DNA of 64,000 nt from Andrena cerasifolii (Eukaryota > Arthropoda > Insecta > Hymenoptera > Andrenidae): assembly GCF_050908995.1 (NCBI RefSeq), contig NC_135125.1, positions 12,363,011-12,427,010 of the forward strand, given 5' to 3'. This document shows positions 1 through 10,925 of the stretch, in pieces. Each line of letters begins with the position of its first letter. The stretch's first letter is position 1. A program made the position numbers and the translations under genes. The notes below the pieces were generated by a model. The model saw only the letters and a list, made by a program, of their open reading frames with translations. It was not told where the DNA came from and did no database searches.

Positions 1-1137
1 ATCTTTTATTATACAGAAAGAGACCTCTTTCTCAAACGAGTAGACTAAGACAGAAAATGGTTCCACGTTTACGCCCTCGTATATTATTCTATGAATTCCT
101 CTGGGCAAGTTCGTAAAGCACGCACGGCCAAATGCAGTTGTCCCACTTTTAATTTATCGCGCTCGTTATCGGCGGCTCGACGTTCCTCGGGGCCCGTCGA
201 CGGGCTGCTCTTCAGGCATTCGAGGAATCGACCTCGCGTTCCACGCGTGAAACGCACGGTGAGCGCGTCGAATTCGCCGACAATACCGGCGTTAATTAGC
301 GACCGGGCACTTTCTCCGTGCGATCCTCGCTCTCTCGCTTCACCGACGCGAAAATTTCTCTCCCCGGGAGGCTTTGGGCGCGGGACTCGTACGGCAATCG
401 CTCGCGCAAACTTCCCCGGGAACCATTGCGAGCGGAGATTCCAAGACAGAGAGTACAAGAGCTTCCCTTTCAACTCGATGCTTTAGTAATTGAGCCAAGG
501 AAGCCTGCTACAATTGCAACCATTTACAAATTGCCCACGCGATTGCTGTCCATGTCTCTATCTCGACAATCGTGTGACAAGAGTAGTTGACTGTGAAAGG
601 AGTGGAGTATTATATCCATTGAAAGCTTAGAAATAGCTTATCCATTGAAAGAAAATTATATAAGAAATTTAAACTCATTGAACCTTGCTTCTTTTCTGGT
701 GGATTAAAGTATTAAAATTTAATTTTCTCGATAAAGCTGTTTTGCGACATTCCACGTTTTTCCCCTTTCCCTTCACTTATTCGATACTTTGTACTCTTCC
801 CCTCTTCCCTTTTTTCCCCTTTTGTTCGGCTATATCGAATGACGTAGCAGAGGCGCAGGATGCACCGTCTGGCACTGTCGTGCAGCGAGTGCAACGAGTG
901 CACCGAGCGACCTGAGCATTACGCGCCCCTTTTTCCGGTGCGTCTTTTCTGCCAGTCACGAACGCGAGCGCAAGGTTTCCCGTTCTCTAAGCCGCAGCTT
1001 TTCAGATGTCACTTACCGGCGGGTAGCTCGAGCGTGGAAGAAGAACTGTATGATCACTCACCTGCAACAGCAAAGAAAACAATAGTTCGTTAATCGAAGA
1101 GAAGGGCAAATATTGCGTTGCAGATTCCGTTCCACTG
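1..1137. other. Non-genic sequence, no supported gene
   Basis: GC-rich DNA (1-590) grading into an AT-richer part (590-840). Open frames of 130 and 129 codons lie on opposite strands over the same bases (84-486), as expected of chance frames in CpG-rich DNA. Around 616-655 the short motif TTATCCATTGAAAG or a near copy occurs twice. I see no splice-bounded coding exon or RNA gene. Confidence 0.5.
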
Positions 1138-1548
1138 TAGAGGAGACCGGGGCTAGTTGATAAGTTCTTAAGTTTTAAATTTTTTTCATTTTTTATTTGA
1201 ATTAATTCCTTAATAACAAATATGCCAAAATATACTTTGGCCCTTCCTCTTTAATATATAGTAAGCGAAAACTTCAGAAAATACATACAACCTGAATGAA
1301 AAAATGTTATTTGGACGATCAATTCGGATGTATCAAAACTATTTACTGTTTCTCCATGTAAACGAAAACGGTTAAAAAACGATTGTTAACGTCAAGGCAC
1401 ACAGACGTACGTACCTACGCTGAATCGTAGTAAAGAATTGAACAACAAACTTCACATATCTCGCTGAAATGGAGCTACATATATACGGTGTCGAGATAAT
1501 TCGTCTGTATCAACCTGCCCCTGTATCAACTAGCCCCGGTCTCCCCTA
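1138..1548. mobile_element. TA-flanked inverted-repeat element, family 1 copy 1
   Basis: A 411-bp AT-rich island bounded by TAGAGGAGACCGGGGCTAG at the left and the inverse, CTAGCCCCGGTCTCCCCTA, at the right. The terminal inverted repeat (about 19-23 bp) continues on the inside as GTTGATA/TATCAAC. TA at each end fits a TA target duplication. The same termini occur at 57468-59978 and 63424 to the window end. No coding capacity, so it is a non-autonomous MITE-like copy. The superfamily is not shown by this copy; a TA duplication is typical of Tc1/mariner relatives. Confidence 0.85.
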
Positions 1549-4500
1549 CACTTTTACTGCCTCTGACGACATAAACTCGAGCACACTATCAATAACCGTA
1601 CTGTCACTGTGCACCAGTACCGACCAATCAGTGCACAGTGTTTACCGGAGTCATCGCCCCGATAAACGGCGACTTCTCTGCCTTTCGAAGCAACTTTCTG
1701 CCACGAAAAGAAAATGCTTTCACAAAAGAATGAATGGAAGCAACTCGCTCAGGTAAACCCGAAATCTCTACCGAGGAATGAATCTTTAAACCGCGCGCGC
1801 GACGACGAAAAACAGAGAGCCACTCTCCAGCGAAAATCCTTTCATGTTTCGCAACTTAATCGGCCAGCATTTCAATAAATAAAGCCCGTCGACATTCCTC
1901 CGCGCGCGTCCACGTCCTCCGGTAAAAAGGCCGATAAGATCGGTAGCTAAATAATCACCTTGACTGTTATGGGGGTGATGCACATTTTCGCCCGCTCGTT
2001 CGCGCGAGTGTCTCCGCCGCGGTGCACCGCGTGCCCGCGAGCAAAAAACGAAGAGCAAAGGAGTGAAACACAAGGCGCGATCAACACTCCGCGAGATTTA
2101 TCGAACACTTATCGCGCCGTGGCTCGAGATGTGACTGGCTTTTGGGCGCCTCAGTTACGCGACATCTACTTCCGAGTCCCGGCGGCGGGTAGGGATGACA
2201 GCTAGGCTCTCGATTGGGCGACTCGACGCGGAGGTCGTGTCAGCCCTTCGCTCGGCACTCAACCCCCGAAACTCTCCTCTATTTTTACCTAGAGCCATGT
2301 GACCGTGGGGATGCGATCGGAAGCGAGCGAGCTTTCTGGAAATAGACGCCGTGAGAAACGCGGAAAGCAAGATTTATTACGGCTCCGTAACGGCTCGCTT
2401 GACGTTTTCATTGCTAGTCCGCAGCGAACCTAGAACCTGTTGACGCATAATGGAGAACACGGTGTCTTCTAAACAGATACACGATTTAATTTGGCGAGAG
2501 GGCTGGGCAGGTTCCAAGGGAGTTGTTACGTAAAACGGAGTGTCAATCGTGACCTTGGTTCGACGCTTATAAATAGGAGTATTAGTCAAATGTCAGCTGA
2601 CTTGGGTCCTCCCACGCTGGATCTTAGACAGCGCGGGTTTCGTGGAGTTAGAAACGCTCGATTGGTGGTTCGCGTAAATATTGAATAGCAGTCTAACCCG
2701 TTTCAACGGCTAGGGAGGCTTCGATCAACTCCTGTCGGGTTCTCAAGCTCTATTTATTCGCGATCAGGTTTGTAGAACGGGCAGCATTTATTCGATCGAT
2801 CGATCGATCGGGGGTACCGATCGAGTGGCCAGTTCCCTCGCGATTACATCTCCGCCCGTCGGATTTTTCGCATTCCCACAGTCGACATAACGGAATGCAC
2901 GTTGATCCTCGAAACACCGTTAAATGCGTACGTTTACGCGGCGGTGTAATTAGCGCTGCATCGATTCTTTGGGTCAGTCACGTGCCGGTGCATGCGGATG
3001 CATTAATGGCAGTGCATCGTTGCATCCGCTGGGGATCGAACGGACTTCGATCGAGCCAGGTCTCCTCTGCCTTCTTCTATTTAGACCACGACTACCAATC
3101 ATTAATATCTTACTGTTTATCGAGTGCCTTTCCTTGACCGCTTTGATGTAGGCACAGAAGAAGGCTCATTTGCCAGTGAACGAAGTTTTGCTTCGCTCAG
3201 ATTGCATCGTAGGGATCCGTAACAATTAGTTATGTAAATCACGATAATAAACCTGTTCCGTGTGCCACGGATGTTTGGACGAGAAGTCGAAGCAGTAAAC
3301 TCGACTGCAAGCTACAAAGTTCCTTCAACCTGTGACTAACTAAAACGGAATTTAATGCAGTGCCCTGGAAGACCCTGACGAAAGGAAAAAATGAGGATCC
3401 CTGAAGGGTGGGTGTGAACGTGCCACTACCTGCCACTGTATCGCAAAGAGGAAGCCTCAGAGGCGTCGGGAAACCGACGATTTTCCCACCGTTCTTCCTG
3501 TGGCCCACGTGCAGGGTGTTTGCACAGTTGCAACCCCCAGTCCTTTTCCCCAATGTGCTCTCCTGAACGCGAATTAATTGACCCCTGCGTTGGAACTACT
3601 GGCTCATCCCATTTGTTACGTATTGTACATGTATTGTGTATTATTGTTACGCTTTAATAAATTAATCAAAGCCACGCTATTTTCGTCTCGTCCTTCCAAT
3701 CTCCTTGATCACTTTTTTTTTTTAAACAGCGTTCGAACTCTACCAAGCGCCACTTCACCATTTTTACAATTGTTTTGGTTGGCTTTCGGCCCAGAACCTC
3801 GCCTATACGCGACTTTGCATGCAAAAGAACCGTCCACCGTCACGAGCGAAGACAAATCCCGTCTCTGGCCGAGGATAAAGGCCGTTTCCCCCGGGAACCC
3901 CCTGGACGATGCTAGTTTCCATGGCGAGGAGTTCGAGGTCTCGTGGTCACCAGCACGTGCAGCTTACGACAGACTTTTACGACAATTTTTATAGTTTCCT
4001 CCCGCAAGACTGGCGCGTTTCTCCAGCTCCTCCACGGCCCCGCGTTTTCGAGCGCAACGATAAAAAAGGCACTCGAAAAATCCCGCTGAGTCCGCGTTTA
4101 AAAGCTTCCCAGCCCCCTTCCTCCGCCGGAACGGACTCGTAAATGCCAGTGAAATACGCGAACCCCCGTTTCGACTGTGTTTTCTGTGACACTTCGGGGC
4201 TCGTTCGTTTTTCTCGCGCGCGGAACGGAGGTCTTGGCTAGGGACACTTTTATCCGCTGTGATGCACAAAGCTGCGTCGAAGAAGCAGAGTACGTGACTT
4301 CGGCATAAACATCCGAGGAAACTCAACAGTTTATGATACTCGTGAAGCTACCAGTTGCAAATTAAATTTAATGCAAACGTCCAAGTATCAAAAGCGTAGT
4401 GCATTCCCCGCGCCATATTCAATTAAGTAGTTCAATTGCGTTCAATTAGAGGAAGGAGAAGAACCAATCGTTTCGAAAGGAGTAACGGTGCCCCAGAGTG

Positions 4501-7500
4501 CATACACCGTCGAAGCGTTTGAGCGGTCTAGTTAGGAGCCTAGTCTACCCGTCTCGTTTCCAAGAAAGCGCGCGTTAATCTGCTTACGATAAAGCTCTCC
4601 AGAGGTTCGATAGGCGGGCAACACTATCCAAGCAGATAGAGGCGAAACGACTTTTCCAACGGGGGAAGAAAAACGAGCCCGGTCTACGTGATCGCCGTCA
4701 CGAATATACCGGGTCTCGTCGGACGTTAGATTAGAATCTGTGTGGCGGAGGAGAGCCAGTCGGTCCGAAACACGAGACAGCCAGACGACGAAAGTCGACC
4801 AGGCTCGGCTCGATAGGAAAGAAGCCACTTCTCCAAAGCGTGACGGGCGAGTGTTGACACCTATAATCCCGTTCCTAAGCGTCGATGCCCTCTCGAAGAG
4901 GGAGGCTCGCGGGAATACGAAGGGGGAGCGATCGTGTGGGCAGCGGTTTGAATTAAATCGGGCCGGGGAAACCCGATTTCGTTGTCCTCACACGTGACCA
5001 GCGATGGATCACGAGATTTATGGGCGGTCGAAATAAAAGGGTTCTCTCGAGCGTGCTTGGCTAACCCCCTTCTCGATTTACGAGCACAGGGGAGGCGGGT
5101 GGCAGGGAGGAGGACGAAGGTGAGAGAAGGTTCAAGAGTGGATCCTGCTATCGACACGTTGATTTTCTATGCGTCATACTCTTAAATTCGAGACGATGCG
5201 CCTTCGAACAAACTCTCCGAGAGTTCTCTAGAGGCTGGAGGACGTTGATCTTGAAGACTTCGAAAGCAAATGGGGTTTGGACGCGCCGCGTGGACAGTGC
5301 TCCAAAAATCAGCTGGAACGCGAGGACACCAGAGGAGACAGAACTCGCGCCATTATCGGCGGGCGGACTTATCGTCGAGCAAATTTATGGCGTTCTTGGG
5401 GGAGGCTCGGGATCGTCGGGGATCCTCTTTCTCTTCAGCCAATTTATCACCTGCGAGGCCGTGATTACCGCTCGATTGTTTCTCCGGTCGTCATCGAGCC
5501 GCCTGGTCTGCCTCCACGCAAGAGGTGGCGTTTAGCGCTGGTGGTTTTGATATCGACGGGCTGCTTAATAGCAGTAGTGTCAATAACGACGATGAGGATG
5601 ATCGCGAGAATAATTGGAATAACGGAGGTGCGATAGACTCGAGCGATTGAGGGAGCTGCGGACCGCGGGAAGAACGAGAAGGGCCGTTGCATAATGCCCC
5701 TGCCCCGTGATAGATAAGCTGCACGGCTCGGGTTAATTCGTGGATTTATCATAGGCGATCCAAGAAGAACGGGAAGGGCGGGGATCGTCGTCGAAAAGGC
5801 CCCGCGGCTTCGCTCGCGGACAGCCTCTCCCCCTCGACTTAATTATTTTCTGGCTAGCCGTGAGCGCGCGCTGCCACGGCTATCTTCTCCGCGCAACTGT
5901 GAATTAACATGTCGCGACGGGACGAAGAGTTATCGTGCTCCCTGACGCCGCTGCAAATATATGTATGCATATTGTGCGAGGCGGTTCTCGTTGCCGCGGA
6001 CGAGCGACGAAGGGATTTGCCGCGCAGGTACATCGCGGTTTTGATTGATTTCGAGGTACGAGCACCTCGGCACCCAAGCCTCCGGACACCAAAAAGATGC
6101 TGCAGCCGCGCGGCTAGGCGAGGAGAGCCTACAGCGAGCCTCGTACCCTTGCAAATTGTCAATTTCCAAAGGCTCGTAATCCATCGACACAAGCATCTAA
6201 GCAATATTCTCCGCGCGGGACCGTTTAATTATACAAACCGTAAGAATGTCGTTGGCCACTCGTTTCCCACCGGAGATCGGCTATTATTATTGAGAAAAAT
6301 GGAGGGGGTGGTTGTAAAATTACAAGCGAGGGGATTTCTCAGCGTTTAGACGGTGGTAGATGGAAAGGATACCGCAGCGCGCCCTTATTCCTGCGAGAAG
6401 ATGCAGGTAGGTGATCGAGAAAGCCACCCGAGGCTAGGCTGTTCCGTACGGGCCTCTCTCGACGTTGCATTGCTCTTAATTATCGTCTTATCCATCCATG
6501 AACTACTTTACCGAAAGCTTTATGGCGCACAGCGCGCGTAGCATTTAAATGTGCATTAGCTGAGGAAGACTTCGCGTTCGAGGACACGAATTCGTTCCTG
6601 CGTTTTCACTGGACCCCTTGGAGTGACTGATGAACATCTGACGTCCACTGGATGGTTCACTCTTGTTGGGTAAAACGTTCACGTTGCAGTCGAGGTTCCT
6701 CTCGAAACACGTGGTTTTGGGCGAAGTTTTACGACTCGCTGGATCCCTGAGGGGACTACACGCAAGCCTGTCGTTTAGAAGCGGCGCATTTGATTTTTTT
6801 GGAACGGCTGGGCGGTCTAGAAAAGTCTGGCGGGACGATAAGAGAGATTGTCCGTGTTCTTCGAGGAAAAATGCACGTGTACACTGACGGACGTGGTGAA
6901 ACACTTCTGATGCGTGTCGCGTACACGTTCGGGCGTGGGAGATACGGCGAAGACTGACCGAATATTATCTCCCCAAATATTGCCTGAGTTACGAGATCTG
7001 TGTGCCGTCGTGTCGCGGTACAACCTGGCAGAATGATAACTTTTCCTATGCGACCGTGTAATTTCACTGTACTCAGTGACTGAGTGATTCAAATTCCGTA
7101 CAGAGAGCCTATCACGTTCTCTCACGTAGCGATAAGCGAGTTAAATCGACCAGTTCCTTCGTCCTTCTCCCACTTAATTATACAGAAAGGGGTTGAACCG
7201 TTCGATGGGGCGATAAAGTCGATTCAACCCACGTGGTCACGCACGTGTACCCGGTGAATAAATACGCACGCACGAAATTCAGACGTGCGTGACACGTCAC
7301 ACCCGTAACTCTGATCGAATCGTCACGAAGTGGAACGACGAAGGATGAGAAAGGTTCGCGAAATTGCCTAAAGCCCTACGATTGTTCATCCTACCGTCAC
7401 CATCTTCAACGGGAATCTCGGTGCATCGATTAAATTAAGACAGCCCGAGGAAAAGAATTCTGCTGCGAACACGATTAAGATTTACATATTGGAACGTCTC

Positions 7501-7588
7501 CGGCGCGAATTATTTATGTTAACGAGCCCCTCGGCTGATCGTTCAATTTTTCCATCTCCTTCGCGAATCTTTTTGCGCCTCTTCGACT
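1549..7588. other. 6-kb GC-rich non-genic stretch
   Basis: Mostly unique GC-rich DNA with scattered AT-rich patches. Frames up to 146 codons (for example 5909-6349 plus) overlap equally long frames on the other strand and have arginine/serine-rich chance composition. A (TCGA)n run lies at 2792-2810. I see no transposon ends, RNA gene or exon with convincing splice sites. Confidence 0.4.
2792..2810. repeat. (TCGA)n microsatellite
   Basis: A run of nearly five TCGA units, read directly. Self-complementary at every register. Confidence 0.9.
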
Positions 7589-7593
7589 CAGCG

Positions 7594-8084
7594 CACAGTG
7601 GGGAAATTTCGCGATTTTATGGCCAAAACCACAAAAATAAATTTTTCAATTCGACAAAATAAATGCAAATGTTCATGTGAGGTTAGACCGATCGCAAAGA
7701 ATTAATCCAGATTTTCAAGTTGCTTCAACCACTTATACTGTGTTATCCAAAGATCTGAAAATAATTTCAAGGCATGGATTCAATTCCTGGTGGTGCGTAA
7801 GATATCTTTTTGTCCTCAAAATAATTGTGTTTCGGTTCTTAATACCTAATTTATACAATTTTTAAAGTAGTGTTTTAGAAATATGTAACCTTTTCATATA
7901 AGAATCAATTTTCTCATATATTAGAACGTAAAAATGCCGAATTTTATATATTAAAAATAAGTTTTGAGGTTTCGACCACGAAAATGGATATAGTTCTTCA
8001 ATTGACATTTGTATTAAATTTGTAAAATTCAAAAATTTCATTTCTGTAATTTTGGCGATAAAATCGCAAAAATTCCGCACTGTG
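7594..8084 (-). mobile_element. Transib-like non-autonomous element, copy 1 (491 bp)
   Basis: Starts CACAGTGGGGAAATTTCGCG and ends with the inverse, closing on CACTGTG. It is flanked by a perfect 5-bp direct repeat, CAGCG (7589-7593 and 8085-8089). Terminal CACWRTG and GC-rich 5-bp duplications close to CGNCG are the published hallmarks of Transib transposons, relatives of the RAG1 recombinase. About 22-23 bp inside the heptamer lies the A-rich stretch CCAAAACCA. This copy is inverted relative to the copies at 16963 and 34233. The 62-codon frame 7677-7865 is shared with the 34-kb copy but resembles no transposase, so I treat it as non-coding. Strand is set relative to the other two copies called plus. 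Confidence 0.85.
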
Positions 8085-8089
8085 CAGCG

Positions 8090-10520
8090 TCTCGTAGGCG
8101 TGCAAGTCGACGTCCCTTCGTTCTCTCTGCCACGAATAAAGAACCCCACTGTCCGCGGGGCGGGCACGATTTCTGGATCGACGAAAAAACCGTCTCGATA
8201 TCAATGCTCTTGACTCTCGAACAGCCGCGAGCAGCATAAAGGCTCGTTTTGTGGCGATTCGACGCGTGTGGGTGCGCTCGTCGCCTCAATGAGGTCTACT
8301 GTGCCGCCGCGCTCTTTAACAGCCAAGCAGAAATGATTTTCCGCGTACAGAGCTGTGTCGCTCTTAAATCACCCTTGATTTACGGGGCCCCGGTTTCTTC
8401 CTCTTTCTTTCTTTCACCGGAGTCTCTATGGACTTCTTAACGCCCGTCGCGTTTGATTTACGACCGGGCGATTAATGCACGCGTGATATCGACGTTTCGT
8501 GCAACCAGCCGCGATCGCAGTTGGTGGAAAACGAGGAGCTCGGAGCTTCGGACGAACGAAATACGACAGAGAGGCGTGGACGTGCACGTCGATCCCCGCG
8601 AGTTTCGCACGAGCGATCGAGCGTGCACCGTTCAAGCCTCCGCGCAAGCAAAACACGCGCGATGACCATATCTTTCGCCCCCCTTTTTTCCCCTCGTTGC
8701 AATCTTTCCGCACCGTGAACGTGCTTCCTCGTTGCCGCGGCAAAAACGGGGGCTGACAAGAGACCGCGCGACTGGCAGACATTTATTGGCAGCTTAACTC
8801 ACGGCCCAGAAGATCGCGGCGCGGTATTACACCGTTGTCGTACAACGTATCTCGCGGCGGACGCGATCGAACGCCCTGCGTCTAGCCGCTTCGCGAAATA
8901 AAAGATCGAATCTTTCGGAAACACTTGCGATAACTGTTATGGAAGATGCGTGCTGTGGGAAGCTTAATTGGCGATGTTCGATGGAGACGCAACGTTGCGC
9001 AAGCAAAATGCCGCGAATCTCTGCTAGAGACTCATTAAGGGATAATTAAGGGGCCCTCGGTGGGGGGGGGGGGGGGGGCGAAGGTGAATCTGGTGGAAGC
9101 CTCGCGAACAATGGCGACAATTGGATAAATTGCTTCCCCTCGCGAGCACCTTACGCAACACGCTCGAGAACGCGGCCCCTCGTGGCCTTCGTTTTCACGG
9201 AGATCCCTGGGAAAAGTAGCTTCCACCTTACAATGCCTGGCGAGGTAAAAACCCGCTGCCCAAGTAGAATGGTAATAGATTGAAAGCACTCAGGATTAAA
9301 TTTGCCCTACCAAAAGTGGCTACTTGATTTTAAACACGCCCATGATGGAGTAAGGATCGAGAGCAGCCGTTTCTCCAGGCTGGGAGGCCTGCGGGATCCG
9401 CGATCGCTAACTCCAATTACAGATCGGGACATAAAGGAATCCATTTATACGGAGAGAGGAGAGGCCGGGCGAGGCGAGCGATGATTTAACGGCGCCCGTT
9501 CAATGGAGTTTCCCTCAAGCAGGGTATATTACTCAGGTTTCTATTGGCGATTAATTAACGAGGACATTGAGATCGCTCCCGTTTCTATTAAGTGCGAAAC
9601 CGTGCAAGGAGCTAGCTCCCGCGAGCTGGAATAGCCGGATAGAGCCTCTTCTACAGCGGTTTTAATCGTCCCTCGATGGAAAATGAGCCTCTCCGGCTCC
9701 CTGGATCGCGTCAAGTCGTACGTGTACCGCATTTAACGGTAATTATGGTAATGGATTTAATAAATTGCCCGGATCTACATCGCCTGCGCCTCTCCTCGAG
9801 CTGTCTCGTTCGCTCGCCGCATCCTTGGCCGCCGATTGGCCGGCGGATCGAACCGAAAAAAACCGTGGAAATTCCAAGGGAGCGAGAACAGGGCTGTCGC
9901 TTCGCTGACAGGCCTGATCCGTCGAGTGTTCGTTATCTCGGACGAGGACGTCGACCCTTTCCCCGTGGCGTACGTTCTTTGGGCTCCAATCAAACTTTCA
10001 GCGACTGCATCGGTCTCGTCTATCGCGCATTATCTCGCCGTAAGAGCGAAAAAGACCGATCATCGAGCGCGATTCTATCAGGCCGGCATCCACCGCAATG
10101 TACCGATTCCTCTTTCTCTCTGTGCTCGCCCGCTGAAAAGTCCCTTTTTCTCCGAGTTGGTTCGCGGCTTCGGTGCCTTCGGCCACTTCGACCGCGACTT
10201 CTTCTGCAGTTTACCATTCTTCCTTTCTGCGAGCTCTTCCGCCTCTTCTTCGTCCTTAACCGCCCGTTTTTCTCTGCCCTCGACTGTTGGGTCGGTACCA
10301 GCTGGCCAGCACTCCCTTCTCTTCCTGTTCCCGGGCCCTACCCCCTCCAACGCCGCCCTCCCTCCACCCTGTCGCGCCTCTGCGGTTCATTTTTTGAATT
10401 CTTCCCAGCAAATAATGACCGCAAAAAGCGGCACCGGGGCTTTGTACTTCGGAAGATAGTCTACCCATGCCCCCTCTCGCGTAATTTGTTTCGAAAACGA
10501 TAGCCTGCCTGGAACGCCGC
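8090..10520. other. GC-rich non-genic stretch with poly-G run
   Basis: No supported gene. A 17-base G run lies at 9062-9078. The ATG-started frame 9676-10503 (275 codons) is the longest in the window, but a 207-codon frame overlaps it on the same strand in another phase and several frames oppose it. Its product is Arg/Ser/Pro-rich with no recognisable domain, and the first part has no splice or Kozak support. Confidence 0.4.
9062..9078 (+). repeat. Poly-G tract (17 G)
   Basis: Seventeen consecutive G on the plus strand. Such a tract can form stacked-guanine structures and is also a common place for assembly length errors. Confidence 0.9.
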
Positions 10521-10524
10521 GGGA

Positions 10525-10925
10525 TTCAGCTCTTCGAGATTCAACACTTTATTCAGCTCTCCGAGATTCAGCTTTCCGAGATTCTCTTCGATATTCAGTT
10601 CTCTTCGAGATTCAGTTCTTCAACATTCAGCTCTTCAACATTCAGCTCTTCAACATTCAGCTCTTCGACATTCAGCTCTTCAACATTCAGCTCTTCAACA
10701 TTCAGCTCTTCGACATTCAGCTCTTCAACATTCAGCTCTTCGACATTCAGCTCTTCAACATTCAGCTCTTCAACATTCAGCTCTTCGACATTCAGCTCTT
10801 CGACATTCAGCTCTTCGACATTCAGCTCTTCAACATTCAGCTCTTCAACATTCAGCTCTTCAACATTCAGCTCTTCAACATTCAGCTCTTCAACATTCAG
10901 CTCTCCGAGATTCACTTCTTTGAGA
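10525..10925. repeat. 15-bp minisatellite, about 19 near-perfect units
   Basis: Tandem units of 15 bp (ATTCAGCTCTTCRAC on the plus strand). The core covers about 10619-10904; decayed units with GAG in place of the AAC/GAC step extend to both sides. Because 15 is a multiple of three, the minus strand is open for 129 codons (10984 to 10595) and would give 19 exact NVEEL pentapeptides. In the perfect core the only variable base is A/G at one CpG, a synonymous GTT/GTC valine change on the minus strand. No splice site, start context or flanking coding signal supports a gene, so I call it a minisatellite with an incidental open frame. Confidence 0.85.

Noticed and set aside
7677..7865. Transposase fragment in the Transib-like element
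   Set aside because: The shared frame is kept only because the copies are recent; it has no DDE or RAG1-like residues and part of it overlaps deletions in copy 2.
9676..10503. 275-codon ATG frame on the plus strand
   Set aside because: A 207-codon frame overlaps it in another phase and several frames oppose it; composition is Arg/Ser/Pro-rich with no domain, which fits chance openness of CpG-rich DNA.
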